Source of the DNA: Bradyrhizobium sp. WBOS07
Lineage (GTDB): Bacteria > Pseudomonadota > Alphaproteobacteria > Rhizobiales > Xanthobacteraceae
Length of the DNA: 64,000 nucleotides
Direction of reading: 5' to 3'
Assembly (NCBI RefSeq): GCF_024585165.1
Contig: NZ_CP029008.1
Location: forward strand, 3,844,001 to 3,908,000
A program made the translations under genes and the position numbers. This document shows positions 55,529-64,000 of this stretch, piece after piece. Each line of letters starts with the position of its first letter. The first letter of the stretch is position 1. The notes under the pieces were generated by a model that was not told the origin of the DNA, did not search any database, and was given only the letters and a program-made list of their open reading frames with translations.

Positions 55529-55551
55529 ATTTGTTCCGCTGGGGAACAAAT
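55529..55551. promoter_or_regulatory. Inverted repeat upstream of a response regulator gene
   Basis: ATTTGTTCC-GCTGG-GGAACAAAT is a perfect 9-bp dyad 34 bases before the response-regulator start. It could be an operator or the base of an RNA hairpin. Confidence 0.45.
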
Positions 55552-55584
55552 GGGGCTGTGTACACTTTGTAACACACGGGGAAG

Positions 55585-55998
55585 ATGACGGGGACTGGTG
55601 CCGTGACCGAACGTCCGATCATTCTTGTTATCGAAGACGACGATATGATCCAGGCTATCGTTGAAGATGCCTTGACCGAAGGAGGCTTCGAGATCGCAAC
55701 AGTGAAGACGGGCGAGGAAGCCAGTACACTGCTGAAGGGTCGTCTCAGGCCGTACCGGGCGCTTGTCACGGACGTCAATCTTCTCGGACGCCTCGATGGC
55801 TGGGAGGTCGCAAGAGCGGCCCGGGAGATCGATCCGAATTTTCCGGTGGTTTACATGACGGGCGGCGCTGCCGATCAATGGCCCGTACTAGGGGTGCCGA
55901 ACAGCATCCTGTTGCAAAAGCCATTTGCGCCCGCGCAAGTCGTTGCCGCTGTATCGCAGCTCTTGAACGCGGGCTCGCAGCAAACGGGTTCCGCCTGA
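55585..55998 (+). CDS. Single-domain response regulator (receiver)
   Basis: The 137-residue receiver has the acidic pocket (VIEDDDM), phosphoacceptor Asp63 (LVTDVNLLG), Thr in YMTGG and Lys in LLQKPFAP. All essential residues are present. No output domain. A GTG at 55603 is the alternative start. The FixJ/CheY-like subgroup with LDGWE is common in rhizobia, often regulated by hybrid kinases coded elsewhere. Confidence 0.86.
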   Translation: MTGTGAVTERPIILVIEDDDMIQAIVEDALTEGGFEIATVKTGEEASTLLKGRLRPYRALVTDVNLLGRLDGWEVARAAREIDPNFPVVYMTGGAADQWPVLGVPNSILLQKPFAPAQVVAAVSQLLNAGSQQTGSA

Positions 55999-56118
55999 GG
56001 TTTCCGCAATCCGTAACTGCTTCAGTTCTCCTCGTCGACGATGAAGCCCTGATACCGCCAAGCGACAAGCTGGGATCTATCTGGCAGATTGAAGCTCATC
56101 GTCACCATCGCCGACGCT

Positions 56119-57096
56119 TCACTCGCCCGGAGCAATCGCGTTGCTCGGCGTCGGCCGGTCGGTGATCTGCTGGCCGAACAGGCTGCCGATGAGCTCGACG
56201 GCCGTGCGCGCCGTCCGGCCGCGTTCATCCAGGAAAGGATTGAGCTCGACGATGTCGACCGATCCGACCGCGCCGGAATCGTGCAATAGCTCCATGATCA
56301 GGTGTGCTTCGCGATAGGTCGCACCACCCGGCACCGTGGTGCCGACGCCCGGCGCCACGCAGGGATCGAGGAAATCGACGTCGAAGCTGACATGCAGCAC
56401 CCCGTTGCTCGCCTTGACCCGATCGATGACGCGCCGGATCAACACCGCGACGCCGAACTCGTCGATCTGGCGCATGTCGACGACCCTGATCCGGCGTGCT
56501 CGCATCAGCTCCTTCTCCAGCTTGTCGATCGAGCGCGCGCCGAACAGGTCGAGCCGGTCTGGATGGATCGACGCGCGAGGATCGTCGCCGAGCAGGCCGT
56601 CGAGGCCGGGTTCGCCGCACAGGAACGCGGCCGACATGCCGTGCATGTTCGCGGTGAGCGTCGTCTCCGGCGTGTTGTAATCGGCATGGGCATCGAGCCA
56701 GAGCACGAACAGCTCCCGGCCGCGCTCCTGCCAATGACGCGCCATGGCATTGACCGATCCCATCGACAGCGTGTGATCGCCGCCCAGGAAGATCGGCAGC
56801 GCACCGGTCTTCGCGATCTGATGGCCTTTGCGGCTCAGGGCGCGTGTCCAGCGCTGGATCTCGCGGTAGTGGTTGGCTCTTTCCGGCGGCCTGTCGGTGA
56901 GGTCCCGGACTTCGCTGGCGGAAAGATCGCCGTAGTCGACGACCTCGAAATCCAGGCTTTCGAGCAGCGTCGCAAGGCCCGCGGTACGCAGCGCCGCAGG
57001 CCCCATCAATGTGCCGCGCTGCGATGCGCCCATATCGATGGGCGCGCCGAGCAAGGCGATGCGCCGGGCTCGATCCGTCATGGTCCGATCGGTCAC
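56119..57096 (-). CDS. rocF: Arginase
   Basis: Hydrolyses L-arginine to ornithine and urea using two Mn ions. The metal residues are all visible: GGDHT (His), DAHADYNT (Asp, His, Asp) and DVDFLDP (two Asp). The N-terminal APIDMGASQRG and the loop TANMHGMS are those of arginases rather than agmatinases. A GTG at 57096 with AGGAGG six bases upstream is chosen over ATG at 57081 or TTG/ATG at 57117. About 325 residues, normal size. No arginine transporter or ornithine gene is adjacent. Confidence 0.9.
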   Translation of the reverse strand: MTDRTMTDRARRIALLGAPIDMGASQRGTLMGPAALRTAGLATLLESLDFEVVDYGDLSASEVRDLTDRPPERANHYREIQRWTRALSRKGHQIAKTGALPIFLGGDHTLSMGSVNAMARHWQERGRELFVLWLDAHADYNTPETTLTANMHGMSAAFLCGEPGLDGLLGDDPRASIHPDRLDLFGARSIDKLEKELMRARRIRVVDMRQIDEFGVAVLIRRVIDRVKASNGVLHVSFDVDFLDPCVAPGVGTTVPGGATYREAHLIMELLHDSGAVGSVDIVELNPFLDERGRTARTAVELIGSLFGQQITDRPTPSNAIAPGE

Positions 57097-57246
57097 GGCC
57101 GCCTCCTGATCCAACAAGGTCGCGCCAGCCTAACAGAGATTCGCATCCGTCGTTTCACGGAGGCATTTGCCTTAGGACAGGAACAAAAGCCCTGACGCTG
57201 CATTGCCCATCCAAGGCCGGCACCCGCCGTTAATGACGGCGCCTGT

Positions 57247-57311
57247 CGCGGATAGCCAAAGGTCGTCAGACCCGCTGTTCAAAACAAGCGCTCGCGCGGA
57301 TAGCCAAAGGT
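57247..57311. repeat. Two 17-bp direct repeats in the arginase upstream region
   Basis: CGCGGATAGCCAAAGGT occurs at 57247-57263 and 57295-57311, a 48-base period. It lies between the arginase start and a small membrane-protein gene and could be a regulatory pair. Confidence 0.5.
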
Positions 57312-57346
57312 GCCGGCCTCCGCCATCAGGTTTGGAGGTCGCGCAC

Positions 57347-57607
57347 TTGAGCACGGAGATACCGCAATCCACGTCCCAACCCGGCATGGCCGAGCGTGCC
57401 ATCGATACGGCAGCGGATGTCTCCCGCACGATCGGTGAAGTCGCGGGCGGCCTGCACGCGGCCGTCGACCGTTTCACTTCGAGCATCGAGGAATCGCGCA
57501 AGCCCGGCGGAGCCCTCGCGACGGTCGCAGCGATCACGCGCGAAGCGCCGCTTGCCAGCCTGTTCGTCGCTTTCCTCTTTGGCGTCGCGGTCGCGCGGCG
57601 GCGGTAG
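57347..57607 (+). CDS. Small membrane-anchored protein (86 aa)
   Basis: A TTG start at 57347 with GGAGG eight bases upstream. The product has an amphipathic helical part (ERAIDTAADVSRTIGEVAGGLHAAVDRFTSS) and a C-terminal hydrophobic helix (APLASLFVAFLFGVAVARRR), resembling ElaB/YqjD-type ribosome- or membrane-associated proteins. Assignment is by shape. Confidence 0.6.
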   Translation: MSTEIPQSTSQPGMAERAIDTAADVSRTIGEVAGGLHAAVDRFTSSIEESRKPGGALATVAAITREAPLASLFVAFLFGVAVARRR

Positions 57608-57640
57608 AACCGAGCCGCCTGCTCGGCCAGACCGTCCTGC

Positions 57641-60382
57641 TCAGGCAGCGGTGACTGCGTCGAGCTCTGCCGTCAGAAATTGCCTCTCGAACGCCTCGGC
57701 GGGCATCGGACGGCCGAAGAAGTAGCCCTGCCCTTCCTCGCATCCCAGGCTGACCAGGAAGTCGGCAGTGGCGCGGTTCTCGATGCCTTCAGCCACGACC
57801 GTGAGGCCGAGCTGCTTGCTGAGACCGATGGTCGAGCCGACGATCGCTGCATCGTCGGAATTGGTAAGCAGGCCAAATACGAACGACCGGTCGATCTTGA
57901 GCCCGTCGAGCGGAAACTTCTTCAGATAGCTCAGGCTCGCGTAACCGGTGCCGAAATCATCGAACAGAACCCGGACGCCGAGGTCCTGAATCCGCTTGAA
58001 CATGGCCAGCACGCGGCGCTCGTCATGGAGCAGGATGTCTTCGGTGACTTCGATTTCGAGAAGCGACGACGTCAGCCCGGTCGTCTTGAGCAGTGCCGCG
58101 ACCGAATGCGCGAGATCGCCGGACTGGAGTTGCGAGGGCGAGAGGTTGATGGCGACGCGCACGTTGTTGCCGGACAATTCCCAGGCTCGCGCCTGACGGC
58201 AGGCCGTCTCCATCACCCAGTTGGCAATCCGCTCGGACAGGGCCGAGGTGTTGACCACCGGCATGAATTCGGCCGGCGAGACGTAGCCGCGCACCGGATG
58301 GCGCCAACGAATGAGCGCCTCGGCTCCGACCAGGCTGCCGTCGATCAGGCGAACCTGCGGCTGATAGAACAGCTCGAACTCGCCGCGATCGGCAGCAAGC
58401 GCCAGCTCACTCTCCAGCGTCAACCGGTTCTCCAGCTCCTGCCTGATTGCGGCTTCGAACAGGACATGGCCGCCGCGCCGCGTCGCCTTGGCGCGGCTTA
58501 GCGCGAGATGGGCGTTGCTCAGGAGATCGTCGGCCGTTTGCCCGCCTTCCGGATAGACGGCGACGCCTCCGCTGATCCTGATGCGGTGCTGCCGGGTGCC
58601 GGCCGCGAGGGGGGGTTCAAAGGCCTGCGCGATGCGCTCGGCGAAGGTCGAGACCGGTTCGCCGATATCGGCGCAATCGAGCGCAATGGCGAATTCGTCG
58701 CCGCTGAGCCGGGCGATGGTCGCCTTGCCGTCGACTTCGATGCGGAGCCGCTCGGCGACCGCGCGCAGCACGAGATCGCCCGACGAGTGCCCGAGCATGT
58801 CATTGATCTCTTGGAAGCCGTCGAGCCCGAGCACGAGCAGAGCGACGCCGGACGACCGCCGTTTCGCCGCAGCGATCAGGTCGGTGAGGCCCGTGTGCAG
58901 CATGTTCCGGTTGGCAAGACCCGTCAGCACGTCATGTTCGGCCAGATATTGAATACGTTCAGCTTCACGCTTGCGGACCGAGATATCGCGCAGGATCGCG
59001 CCGTATTGAAAGCCGTCCGTTCCCTGCCAACCCGAGAAGCTCGCCTCGACGGAGAAAGTCTCACCATTCTTGCGCCGGCCCTCGAACTCGACCACGACCG
59101 CCCCACCTGGAACCAGGAGCGCCTGGCGCGCGGCGTCATGCATGGACGATCTTGCATCGCCGTCCACCGGCACAGCGCACAGCGTTTCGAACGGGCGGCC
59201 GATCATCTCGGCCGGCGAGTAGCCAAAGATCGCGCTCGCGCCGGGATTCCAGACCGTGATCCGGTGATCCTCGTCGGTGCAGACGAGGCCGTCGCCAAGC
59301 GACATCGCGATGCGGTGAAAGCGGCTCTCGGCGATGCGCCCCAGCAGCCCACGGAAATCGATTTCATCCAGCGCGATCGCGGTCAGATAGGCGACGATCG
59401 CGATATGAAATAGCGATGTGTCGATGACGAGGGGCCATCTTGCCTGCACGAGGACCGCGGCCAGTCCCATAGCTGCCCCGGAAGCGACCAGTGCTGCGAC
59501 GCGAATCCCCGGCCCGAAGCGCCGCCACGAATACATCATCAGCAGGCAGATCACACCCAAGCCCAGGATCATGCCGACATCCGAGGTCCAGCGCAGCATT
59601 CGGCCCTGAAGGATGGATTCCGCGGCCAGTGCCTGGAGCACAGGCCCCGAGACGATCTTGCCGTTGGGAACGCTGAAGCGGTCGCCAAGCTCGAGCGCGG
59701 TGGCCCCGACGATGACCTTCTTGCCTCTCACTTTGTCGAGCGCAGCAGGATCGCCGCGCAGCACGTCGATGAAGGAGACGGTCGGAATGGAGGCCGTACG
59801 AATGCTGAAATCGATCAGGAAGGGCGGCCGCCGGTTGGCGTCCTGGCCGGCCAGCACGACCGCCATCGAGGGCAGCAACTCATCCCCGAGCTTCTCGGCG
59901 ACCGGGTAGCGGCGAACACGCCCGTCGGATTCGACTGCGACGTTCACGACCGCCGGCCACGACTGGTTGCTGAACGGCTTCAGGGGACGATTGACGTGGG
60001 CCGCGCCGCCGTTCGGCGTCGGCTGCTTGAAGGACGGCAGGATCGTCGAGCCGCCGGCATCGCGAAGGGCCTTGACGAAAGCCTCGTCGGAGGCCGGATC
60101 CGACGGCGTGCTGAAATCGACATCGAACGCGATGTCTCCCGAGCCCGCCGCCTCGAGCCTCCTCAATAGGTCCGCGTGAAGCCGGCGCGGCCAGGGCCAC
60201 ACGCCGATCTGATCGATGGATGGTGCGTCGATGGCCACCACCACGACCTTGCCGCTGGCGTCTCGCGACTGCCAGGCGAACCGCAGATCAGTGAGCGCAT
60301 TGCGAAGTGAGCCATGCCACCCCGTGGACAGCACGATCGCAAGCGCGATCACCACGAGGATATGCGGCCGATAGCGTTTCAC
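57641..60382 (-). CDS. CHASE2-PAS-GGDEF-EAL signalling protein
   Basis: A 913-residue membrane protein: a periplasmic CHASE2 sensor (about 25-260), three helices (265-345), PAS (about 350-475), GGDEF (480-640) and EAL (660-905). The GGDEF signature is SGDEF (560-564), so cyclase activity may be weak or allosteric. The EAL core is intact: EALIR (688-692), Asn and Glu residues, DDFGTGY (808 on), Lys, AEGIE and QGY. Net phosphodiesterase activity is more likely. It is 59 bases after the FecR gene on the same strand, a pairing known for CHASE2 proteins. Confidence 0.88.
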   Translation of the reverse strand: MKRYRPHILVVIALAIVLSTGWHGSLRNALTDLRFAWQSRDASGKVVVVAIDAPSIDQIGVWPWPRRLHADLLRRLEAAGSGDIAFDVDFSTPSDPASDEAFVKALRDAGGSTILPSFKQPTPNGGAAHVNRPLKPFSNQSWPAVVNVAVESDGRVRRYPVAEKLGDELLPSMAVVLAGQDANRRPPFLIDFSIRTASIPTVSFIDVLRGDPAALDKVRGKKVIVGATALELGDRFSVPNGKIVSGPVLQALAAESILQGRMLRWTSDVGMILGLGVICLLMMYSWRRFGPGIRVAALVASGAAMGLAAVLVQARWPLVIDTSLFHIAIVAYLTAIALDEIDFRGLLGRIAESRFHRIAMSLGDGLVCTDEDHRITVWNPGASAIFGYSPAEMIGRPFETLCAVPVDGDARSSMHDAARQALLVPGGAVVVEFEGRRKNGETFSVEASFSGWQGTDGFQYGAILRDISVRKREAERIQYLAEHDVLTGLANRNMLHTGLTDLIAAAKRRSSGVALLVLGLDGFQEINDMLGHSSGDLVLRAVAERLRIEVDGKATIARLSGDEFAIALDCADIGEPVSTFAERIAQAFEPPLAAGTRQHRIRISGGVAVYPEGGQTADDLLSNAHLALSRAKATRRGGHVLFEAAIRQELENRLTLESELALAADRGEFELFYQPQVRLIDGSLVGAEALIRWRHPVRGYVSPAEFMPVVNTSALSERIANWVMETACRQARAWELSGNNVRVAINLSPSQLQSGDLAHSVAALLKTTGLTSSLLEIEVTEDILLHDERRVLAMFKRIQDLGVRVLFDDFGTGYASLSYLKKFPLDGLKIDRSFVFGLLTNSDDAAIVGSTIGLSKQLGLTVVAEGIENRATADFLVSLGCEEGQGYFFGRPMPAEAFERQFLTAELDAVTAA

Positions 60383-60441
60383 TCCAGTCCTCCCCCGTCC
60401 CCGCTTCTGCGGGCACGCCCCTCATCCCCTAGGAAATCGCC

Positions 60442-61701
60442 TCAGCGTCTGCCGTAGGCGTGGCCATTGCCGCCATTGCCGCCGCCATTCCCGTTGTTGC
60501 CCCTGCCGTTGCCGGTGGCGCCGTTGTTGGCATGGCCGCTGCCGCCGTTACCGTTGTTGCCGCTATTGCCGTTGTTGCCGTTGTTTCCGCTATTGCCGTT
60601 GCCGTTATTGCCGTTGTTGCCGCCATTGCCGTTGTTGTTACCGGAATTGCCGTTGCCCCCGGCGTCTCCGTTCTTGGCGCGCGGGGCATCGCTGGATGCC
60701 CCGGCTGTCGTTGCGGCGATCGTGGCGTTCGCACTGGCGCCACCGCCAGCTGCCGCGCCGTTGGATGCGGCCGGGCTGGTCTTGCCATCGTTCCAGACCG
60801 TCTGACTGTCCGCCCTGGCATTCGCGTTACGCGCCTGCCCTGGCGGAACGCCGCCGTGGGCGAGGCCGCGCGTCGCCTTGTGGACGTTCAGCTTGACCTC
60901 TCCCAGCGCGGTCGAGATGCGCACGACTCCCGCCTTGGGGGCATGCCCCGCGGCCGCCTGGCCCGATGCCTTGGGTGCACCGGCCGCCTTGCTGCCCTTG
61001 TCGATCGGACCGAGCGCATGGATGGAATGACCGGCCGCGGCATTGCGTGGCGCCGTCAGTCCCGATCTCGGCACCGGGACGCGCTCGATCGTCGGGGCGC
61101 GCGGCTTGCCCTGCTCGATCGGACTCAACTTTCCTGCGCCGCTCAAACTAAGTCCGGGTTTGCCCTGCTCGAACACCGTAGCCGCTTGTCCCGGCATGAC
61201 CTGGGCAATCTGCCCCGTCCTGAAGTCGGAGACCTCGACCTGGCCGCGGAGCACGCCGACCTTGGTGCTACCCGCCTCCACCGTGACGCTGAACTGGGTT
61301 CCCTTGACCACGGCGGCGAGATAGGGCGTCTCGACCTCGAAATGCTTGACGTTGCGCTTCTCGACCTCGAGCAGGATCGAACCCGCCTGCTGGATGATGG
61401 TGGTCGAGAGTCCCTCCTTCTTCTCGGCCGGCAAGCCGACCACCGAGTTCGGAGAGATCAGGATCGTTTCCTCGCCGCGGACTAGCAGCACCCGGCCATT
61501 GCGGCCGGTGCGGATGGTATTGCCGGGCTTGAGCGTCTCGTCCCGGCTCAGAGCGACCTGTTGCGCGCCGTCGGTCGCGACCCACACTTCACCGGTGGCC
61601 TTGCTGATCGACCAGACGCCGTCGTCCGCGGCGAATGCGCCGGAAGCCGTTCCAAGAGCCAGCGCCACGAGGGCGCACCGCATTCCAATTCTGCCGAGCA
61701 T
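60442..61701 (-). CDS. FecR domain protein with Asn/Gly-rich tail
   Basis: A 419-residue precursor with a signal peptide (ALVALALGTASGAFA). A FecR domain (about 50-165; NTIRTGRNGRVLLVRGEETI and VKGTQFSVTVEAGSTKVGVLRGQVEV) is followed by a linker and a long low-complexity tail of GNNGN and GNSGN units (from about 345 to the end). Periplasmic or surface-exposed. It probably acts with the CHASE2 protein downstream. It is divergent from the TpsB gene, with 130 bases between them. Confidence 0.8.
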   Translation of the reverse strand: MLGRIGMRCALVALALGTASGAFAADDGVWSISKATGEVWVATDGAQQVALSRDETLKPGNTIRTGRNGRVLLVRGEETILISPNSVVGLPAEKKEGLSTTIIQQAGSILLEVEKRNVKHFEVETPYLAAVVKGTQFSVTVEAGSTKVGVLRGQVEVSDFRTGQIAQVMPGQAATVFEQGKPGLSLSGAGKLSPIEQGKPRAPTIERVPVPRSGLTAPRNAAAGHSIHALGPIDKGSKAAGAPKASGQAAAGHAPKAGVVRISTALGEVKLNVHKATRGLAHGGVPPGQARNANARADSQTVWNDGKTSPAASNGAAAGGGASANATIAATTAGASSDAPRAKNGDAGGNGNSGNNNGNGGNNGNNGNGNSGNNGNNGNSGNNGNGGSGHANNGATGNGRGNNGNGGGNGGNGHAYGRR

Positions 61702-61831
61702 GACGATCCTTAGTCTGCGTTACAGCCAGATCTGAGGGGTATCCGAAATCACTCAAGAGAGGATTAGCAGGAAGCGGCCAGTGGAGCTGTGACATTAACC
61801 AATCATTGACCTTAAAAAACTATGAAAAATC

Positions 61832-63628
61832 ATGAGGCTAACGACCCCCTCCCGTCCCGCGGCAATTCCTCCGTCAAACTACGGGGAAAGTTTCGCCGCG
61901 CGCGCCGGAATGCGGCATCTCGTTACCGCAATAGCCTTGCTGGTCCCGTTTTTTGCCGGAGCTCCCCAAGCGTTCGCACAACAGGCGAACCAGCCGGGCT
62001 TCGATCCGCGCCAGCCGGAGAAATACTTTGAAAACCAAACCGAACGGGAAAAACTGAACCGCCCGCCGGTCAGCCTGCCGACGGTTGGCCAACCCGATAC
62101 CCGCGGCGATGCCAAGCCGCAATTCGTCCTGCGCGGCGTTAGCATCAGCGGCGCCCACGCGGTTTCCAGCGACCGTATTGCCGCCGTCTATCAGCCGTAT
62201 CTCGGCAAGAGGGTCTCGCAGGCGGATCTCGCCGGGATCGCCGGCGCGATCAGCGAGCTCTACCGCGCCGACGGCTTCCATCTCAGCCGGGCGATCGTGC
62301 CGCCGCAGGACATTGCCGACGGCCGGCTCCGGATCCAGGTGATCGAAGGCGCCATCGTGCAGGTCGAGCTGAAAGGCGACGGCGCCGAGCAGTTCGGCGT
62401 CAGGCCGATGCTCGGGCCGGTTCTCGCCGAGCAGCCGTCGCGGCTCCCGACGCTCGAGCGCCAGCTCTTCCTCATCAACGCCAGGCCGGGCGTTCGGATC
62501 ACCGACAGCGCGCTGGAGGAGATCGGCAGCGGGTCCGGACGCTTCCGTCTCACCGTCTATTTGAAGACTTGGCACGTCTTCTCCTCGTTCGGCCTGGACA
62601 ATCTAGGATCATCCTCGGTGGGCCCGTGGCAGACCTACGCCACCGGCGCGTTCAACTCCTACCTCACGCCCGGAGACACGCTGGCCGTCAACCTGTCGAC
62701 CATTGCCAACGATCCTCGCCAGCTCGGCTTCGCACGGCTGTCCTATGACGCGCCCGTCGGCGTCGATGGCGTACGTCTCGGCGCTTCCGTGCTCTACAGC
62801 GCGGTCCGGCCAGGCGATGCCCGCCGCCTCGACAGCGACATCACGACGACCGAGGCCTTCGAGCTGCGCGCCAGCATCGTTCCGCTACAGTCGCAATCCT
62901 CCACGCTCACGCTGACTGCGGCGACGAACTTCAGCAATGTGTCCGAGCATGACCTTTACGGCCCCTGGTACAACGACCACATCAGGACCGCGAGCCTGAC
63001 CGCCGACTACAGGCTGCAGGACCGCTTCGGCGGCACCAGTTTCGCGACGCTGATCTACCGCCAGGGCCTCGACGTCTTCGGTGCCTCGCATTTCGACGAC
63101 GATCTGTTGTCGCGCGACGGCGCCTCATCGAACTTCTCGGTGCTGAACCTCTGGTTCACGCGCTACCAGACGCTCAACGATGCCTGGTCGCTCAAGCTCG
63201 CGGCAGCGAGCCAGACAGCGTCGCGGCCGCTGTTCACCTCGCAGCAGTTCTATCTCGGCGGTGCGGCCTTCGGCAGGGGTTACGGCGCAGCCGAAATTAG
63301 CGGCGACAATGGCCTCGCCGGCTCACTTGAGCTGCGCTTCGATCAGAAGCTCGATTTCCGCTACTGGACCGGCTATCAGCTCTATGCCTTTGGCGACGCT
63401 GGCGCCGTCTGGAACGACGGCTACCGTTTGAGTGAAGGCCTATCGCTGACATCGGCCGGAGCCGGTGTGCGCTTCTTCCTGCCAAACGATTTCCAGGCCG
63501 ATCTCGGCGTGGCCGTGCCGTTGAGCTACCGGGCGCCGGACAATGAACGCCGCAGCCCCCGCTTCCTGTTTACACTGTCGAGCGCATTTCGGCTCTGTCC
63601 CGAACGCGGCAGGTCGGGGTGTATCTGA
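61832..63628 (+). CDS. Two-partner secretion outer membrane transporter (ShlB/FhaC family)
   Basis: Exports a large partner exoprotein across the outer membrane. A POTRA domain (about 97-172; FVLRGVSISGAHAVSSDRIAAVYQPYLGKRVSQADL) is followed by a barrel ending in QKLDFRYWTGYQLYAFGDAGAVW, and the L6 motif appears as FGRGYG. A signal peptide (HLVTAIALLVPFFAGAPQAF) begins after an internal ATG at 61910, which may be the true start. The open frame begins at 61832 and adds 26 residues. No partner TpsA gene is in the window; it may lie beyond 64000. Confidence 0.86.
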   Translation: MRLTTPSRPAAIPPSNYGESFAARAGMRHLVTAIALLVPFFAGAPQAFAQQANQPGFDPRQPEKYFENQTEREKLNRPPVSLPTVGQPDTRGDAKPQFVLRGVSISGAHAVSSDRIAAVYQPYLGKRVSQADLAGIAGAISELYRADGFHLSRAIVPPQDIADGRLRIQVIEGAIVQVELKGDGAEQFGVRPMLGPVLAEQPSRLPTLERQLFLINARPGVRITDSALEEIGSGSGRFRLTVYLKTWHVFSSFGLDNLGSSSVGPWQTYATGAFNSYLTPGDTLAVNLSTIANDPRQLGFARLSYDAPVGVDGVRLGASVLYSAVRPGDARRLDSDITTTEAFELRASIVPLQSQSSTLTLTAATNFSNVSEHDLYGPWYNDHIRTASLTADYRLQDRFGGTSFATLIYRQGLDVFGASHFDDDLLSRDGASSNFSVLNLWFTRYQTLNDAWSLKLAAASQTASRPLFTSQQFYLGGAAFGRGYGAAEISGDNGLAGSLELRFDQKLDFRYWTGYQLYAFGDAGAVWNDGYRLSEGLSLTSAGAGVRFFLPNDFQADLGVAVPLSYRAPDNERRSPRFLFTLSSAFRLCPERGRSGCI

Positions 63629-63781
63629 CCAGCCGGTCGTTTGCGCCACTGGACCCGGCATCCGGCCATTGCGGCCTTGCTCACAGAGTTGCCAAGATTT
63701 AATCCCGTAACCTGCTCACGATCGCTCGATCGGAGAGTTCCCGATGACCATATTCAGCCGAACGTGATTTGAGACGAAGCC

Positions 63782-64000
63782 ATGAAGAGGGTGTTTGCAA
63801 TCCTGGCGTTTCTCTGCGTCCTCGGCGTCGGGGAATATTTCGTCGTCAGCCGGTTCGCGATCCGCCATGAGACTTTGGAGCTGTTCGACGCCTCGCGGCA
63901 GCGACCGATCGCGGTCGAACTGGCGGTGCGGCGCGACTACGAGACCAAGGCCAATCTCGGCCTTTGGAAACTCCCGCTCGCCATCATCAGTAACGGCAAC
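63782..64000 (+). CDS. Probable secreted alpha/beta hydrolase (3'-truncated by window edge)
   Basis: ATG at 63782 opens a signal-peptide-like start (VFAILAFLCVLGVGEYF) and a beta strand region (ETLELFDASRQRPIAVELAVRRDY) that ends near a PLAIISNGN strand, the usual position before the HG oxyanion loop of alpha/beta hydrolases. Only 73 codons are visible, so the assignment is tentative. Confidence 0.5.
   Translation, partial: MKRVFAILAFLCVLGVGEYFVVSRFAIRHETLELFDASRQRPIAVELAVRRDYETKANLGLWKLPLAIISNGN

Larger units (their letters stand above)
55279..55584. other. 306-base intergenic region with minus-strand terminator and dyad
   Basis: No protein gene is convincing. It holds a hairpin terminator read on the minus strand (55364-55414) and a perfect 9-bp dyad (55529-55551), so a short minus-strand RNA starting near 55550 and ending near 55365 is possible. 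Confidence 0.4.

Overview
The window is high-GC (roughly 65 percent), with gene content and small-protein families typical of Bradyrhizobium or a close relative (Nitrobacteraceae, Alphaproteobacteria). This assignment is inferred from protein recognition: a DUF6894-type protein, many small coupled hypothetical proteins, a class I PHA synthase beside a CHAD protein, and FixK-like boxes.

Region 1 (1-4.4 kb) looks like a granule and microaerobic module. It holds a P-loop kinase fragment, a CHAD protein, PhaC, and a CBS-BON protein. Two TTGA-N6-TCAA boxes lie in the divergent phaC/CBS promoter region. Region 2 (4.5-31.4 kb) is a catabolic island for aromatic and CoA-bound acids. Its core is an aerobic 2-aminobenzoate (anthranilate) CoA route: a 2-aminobenzoate-CoA ligase, a Rid protein, a MarR regulator, an amino-acid-type binding protein, a cupin, a flavin monooxygenase, a bifunctional 2-aminobenzoyl-CoA monooxygenase/reductase, and beta-oxidation-type enzymes. 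Six copies of a TTTTAGGCTTAAAA-like operator sit in front of its transcription units, so one MarR protein probably controls the whole set. A second operon (20.8-27.1 kb) joins an ABC importer, an IlvD-family dehydratase and a NicX-like ring-cleavage dioxygenase. A 246-bp IS481-type mini-element lies exactly on the overlapping stop codons that separate the two sets. A two-component flavin monooxygenase, a CaiB-type CoA transferase and a 3-hydroxyisobutyrate dehydrogenase relative follow.

Region 3 (31.6-43.8 kb) is accessory. It holds a terminase fragment fused to a membrane tail, an M23 peptidase, a duplicated-domain secreted protein, a terminase-small-subunit-like gene, a flavin monooxygenase, and an AHH nuclease with an Imm11/DUF1629-type immunity-like gene upstream. 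Five copies of a hairpin-plus-tail dispersed repeat lie between these genes, and a degenerate sixth lies at 47.4 kb. The peptidase and the nuclease appear to share a C-terminal tail. This pair is the best candidate for an undescribed toxin system in the window.

Region 4 (44-64 kb) carries signalling and envelope genes: a stand-alone EAL protein, small secreted and membrane proteins, an Nramp-related transporter, a roughly 1260-residue LuxR-type protein with a histidine-rich repeat tail, single-domain response regulators, arginase, a CHASE2-PAS-GGDEF-EAL protein paired with a FecR protein, and a two-partner-secretion outer membrane transporter. I saw no rRNA, tRNA or CRISPR array.
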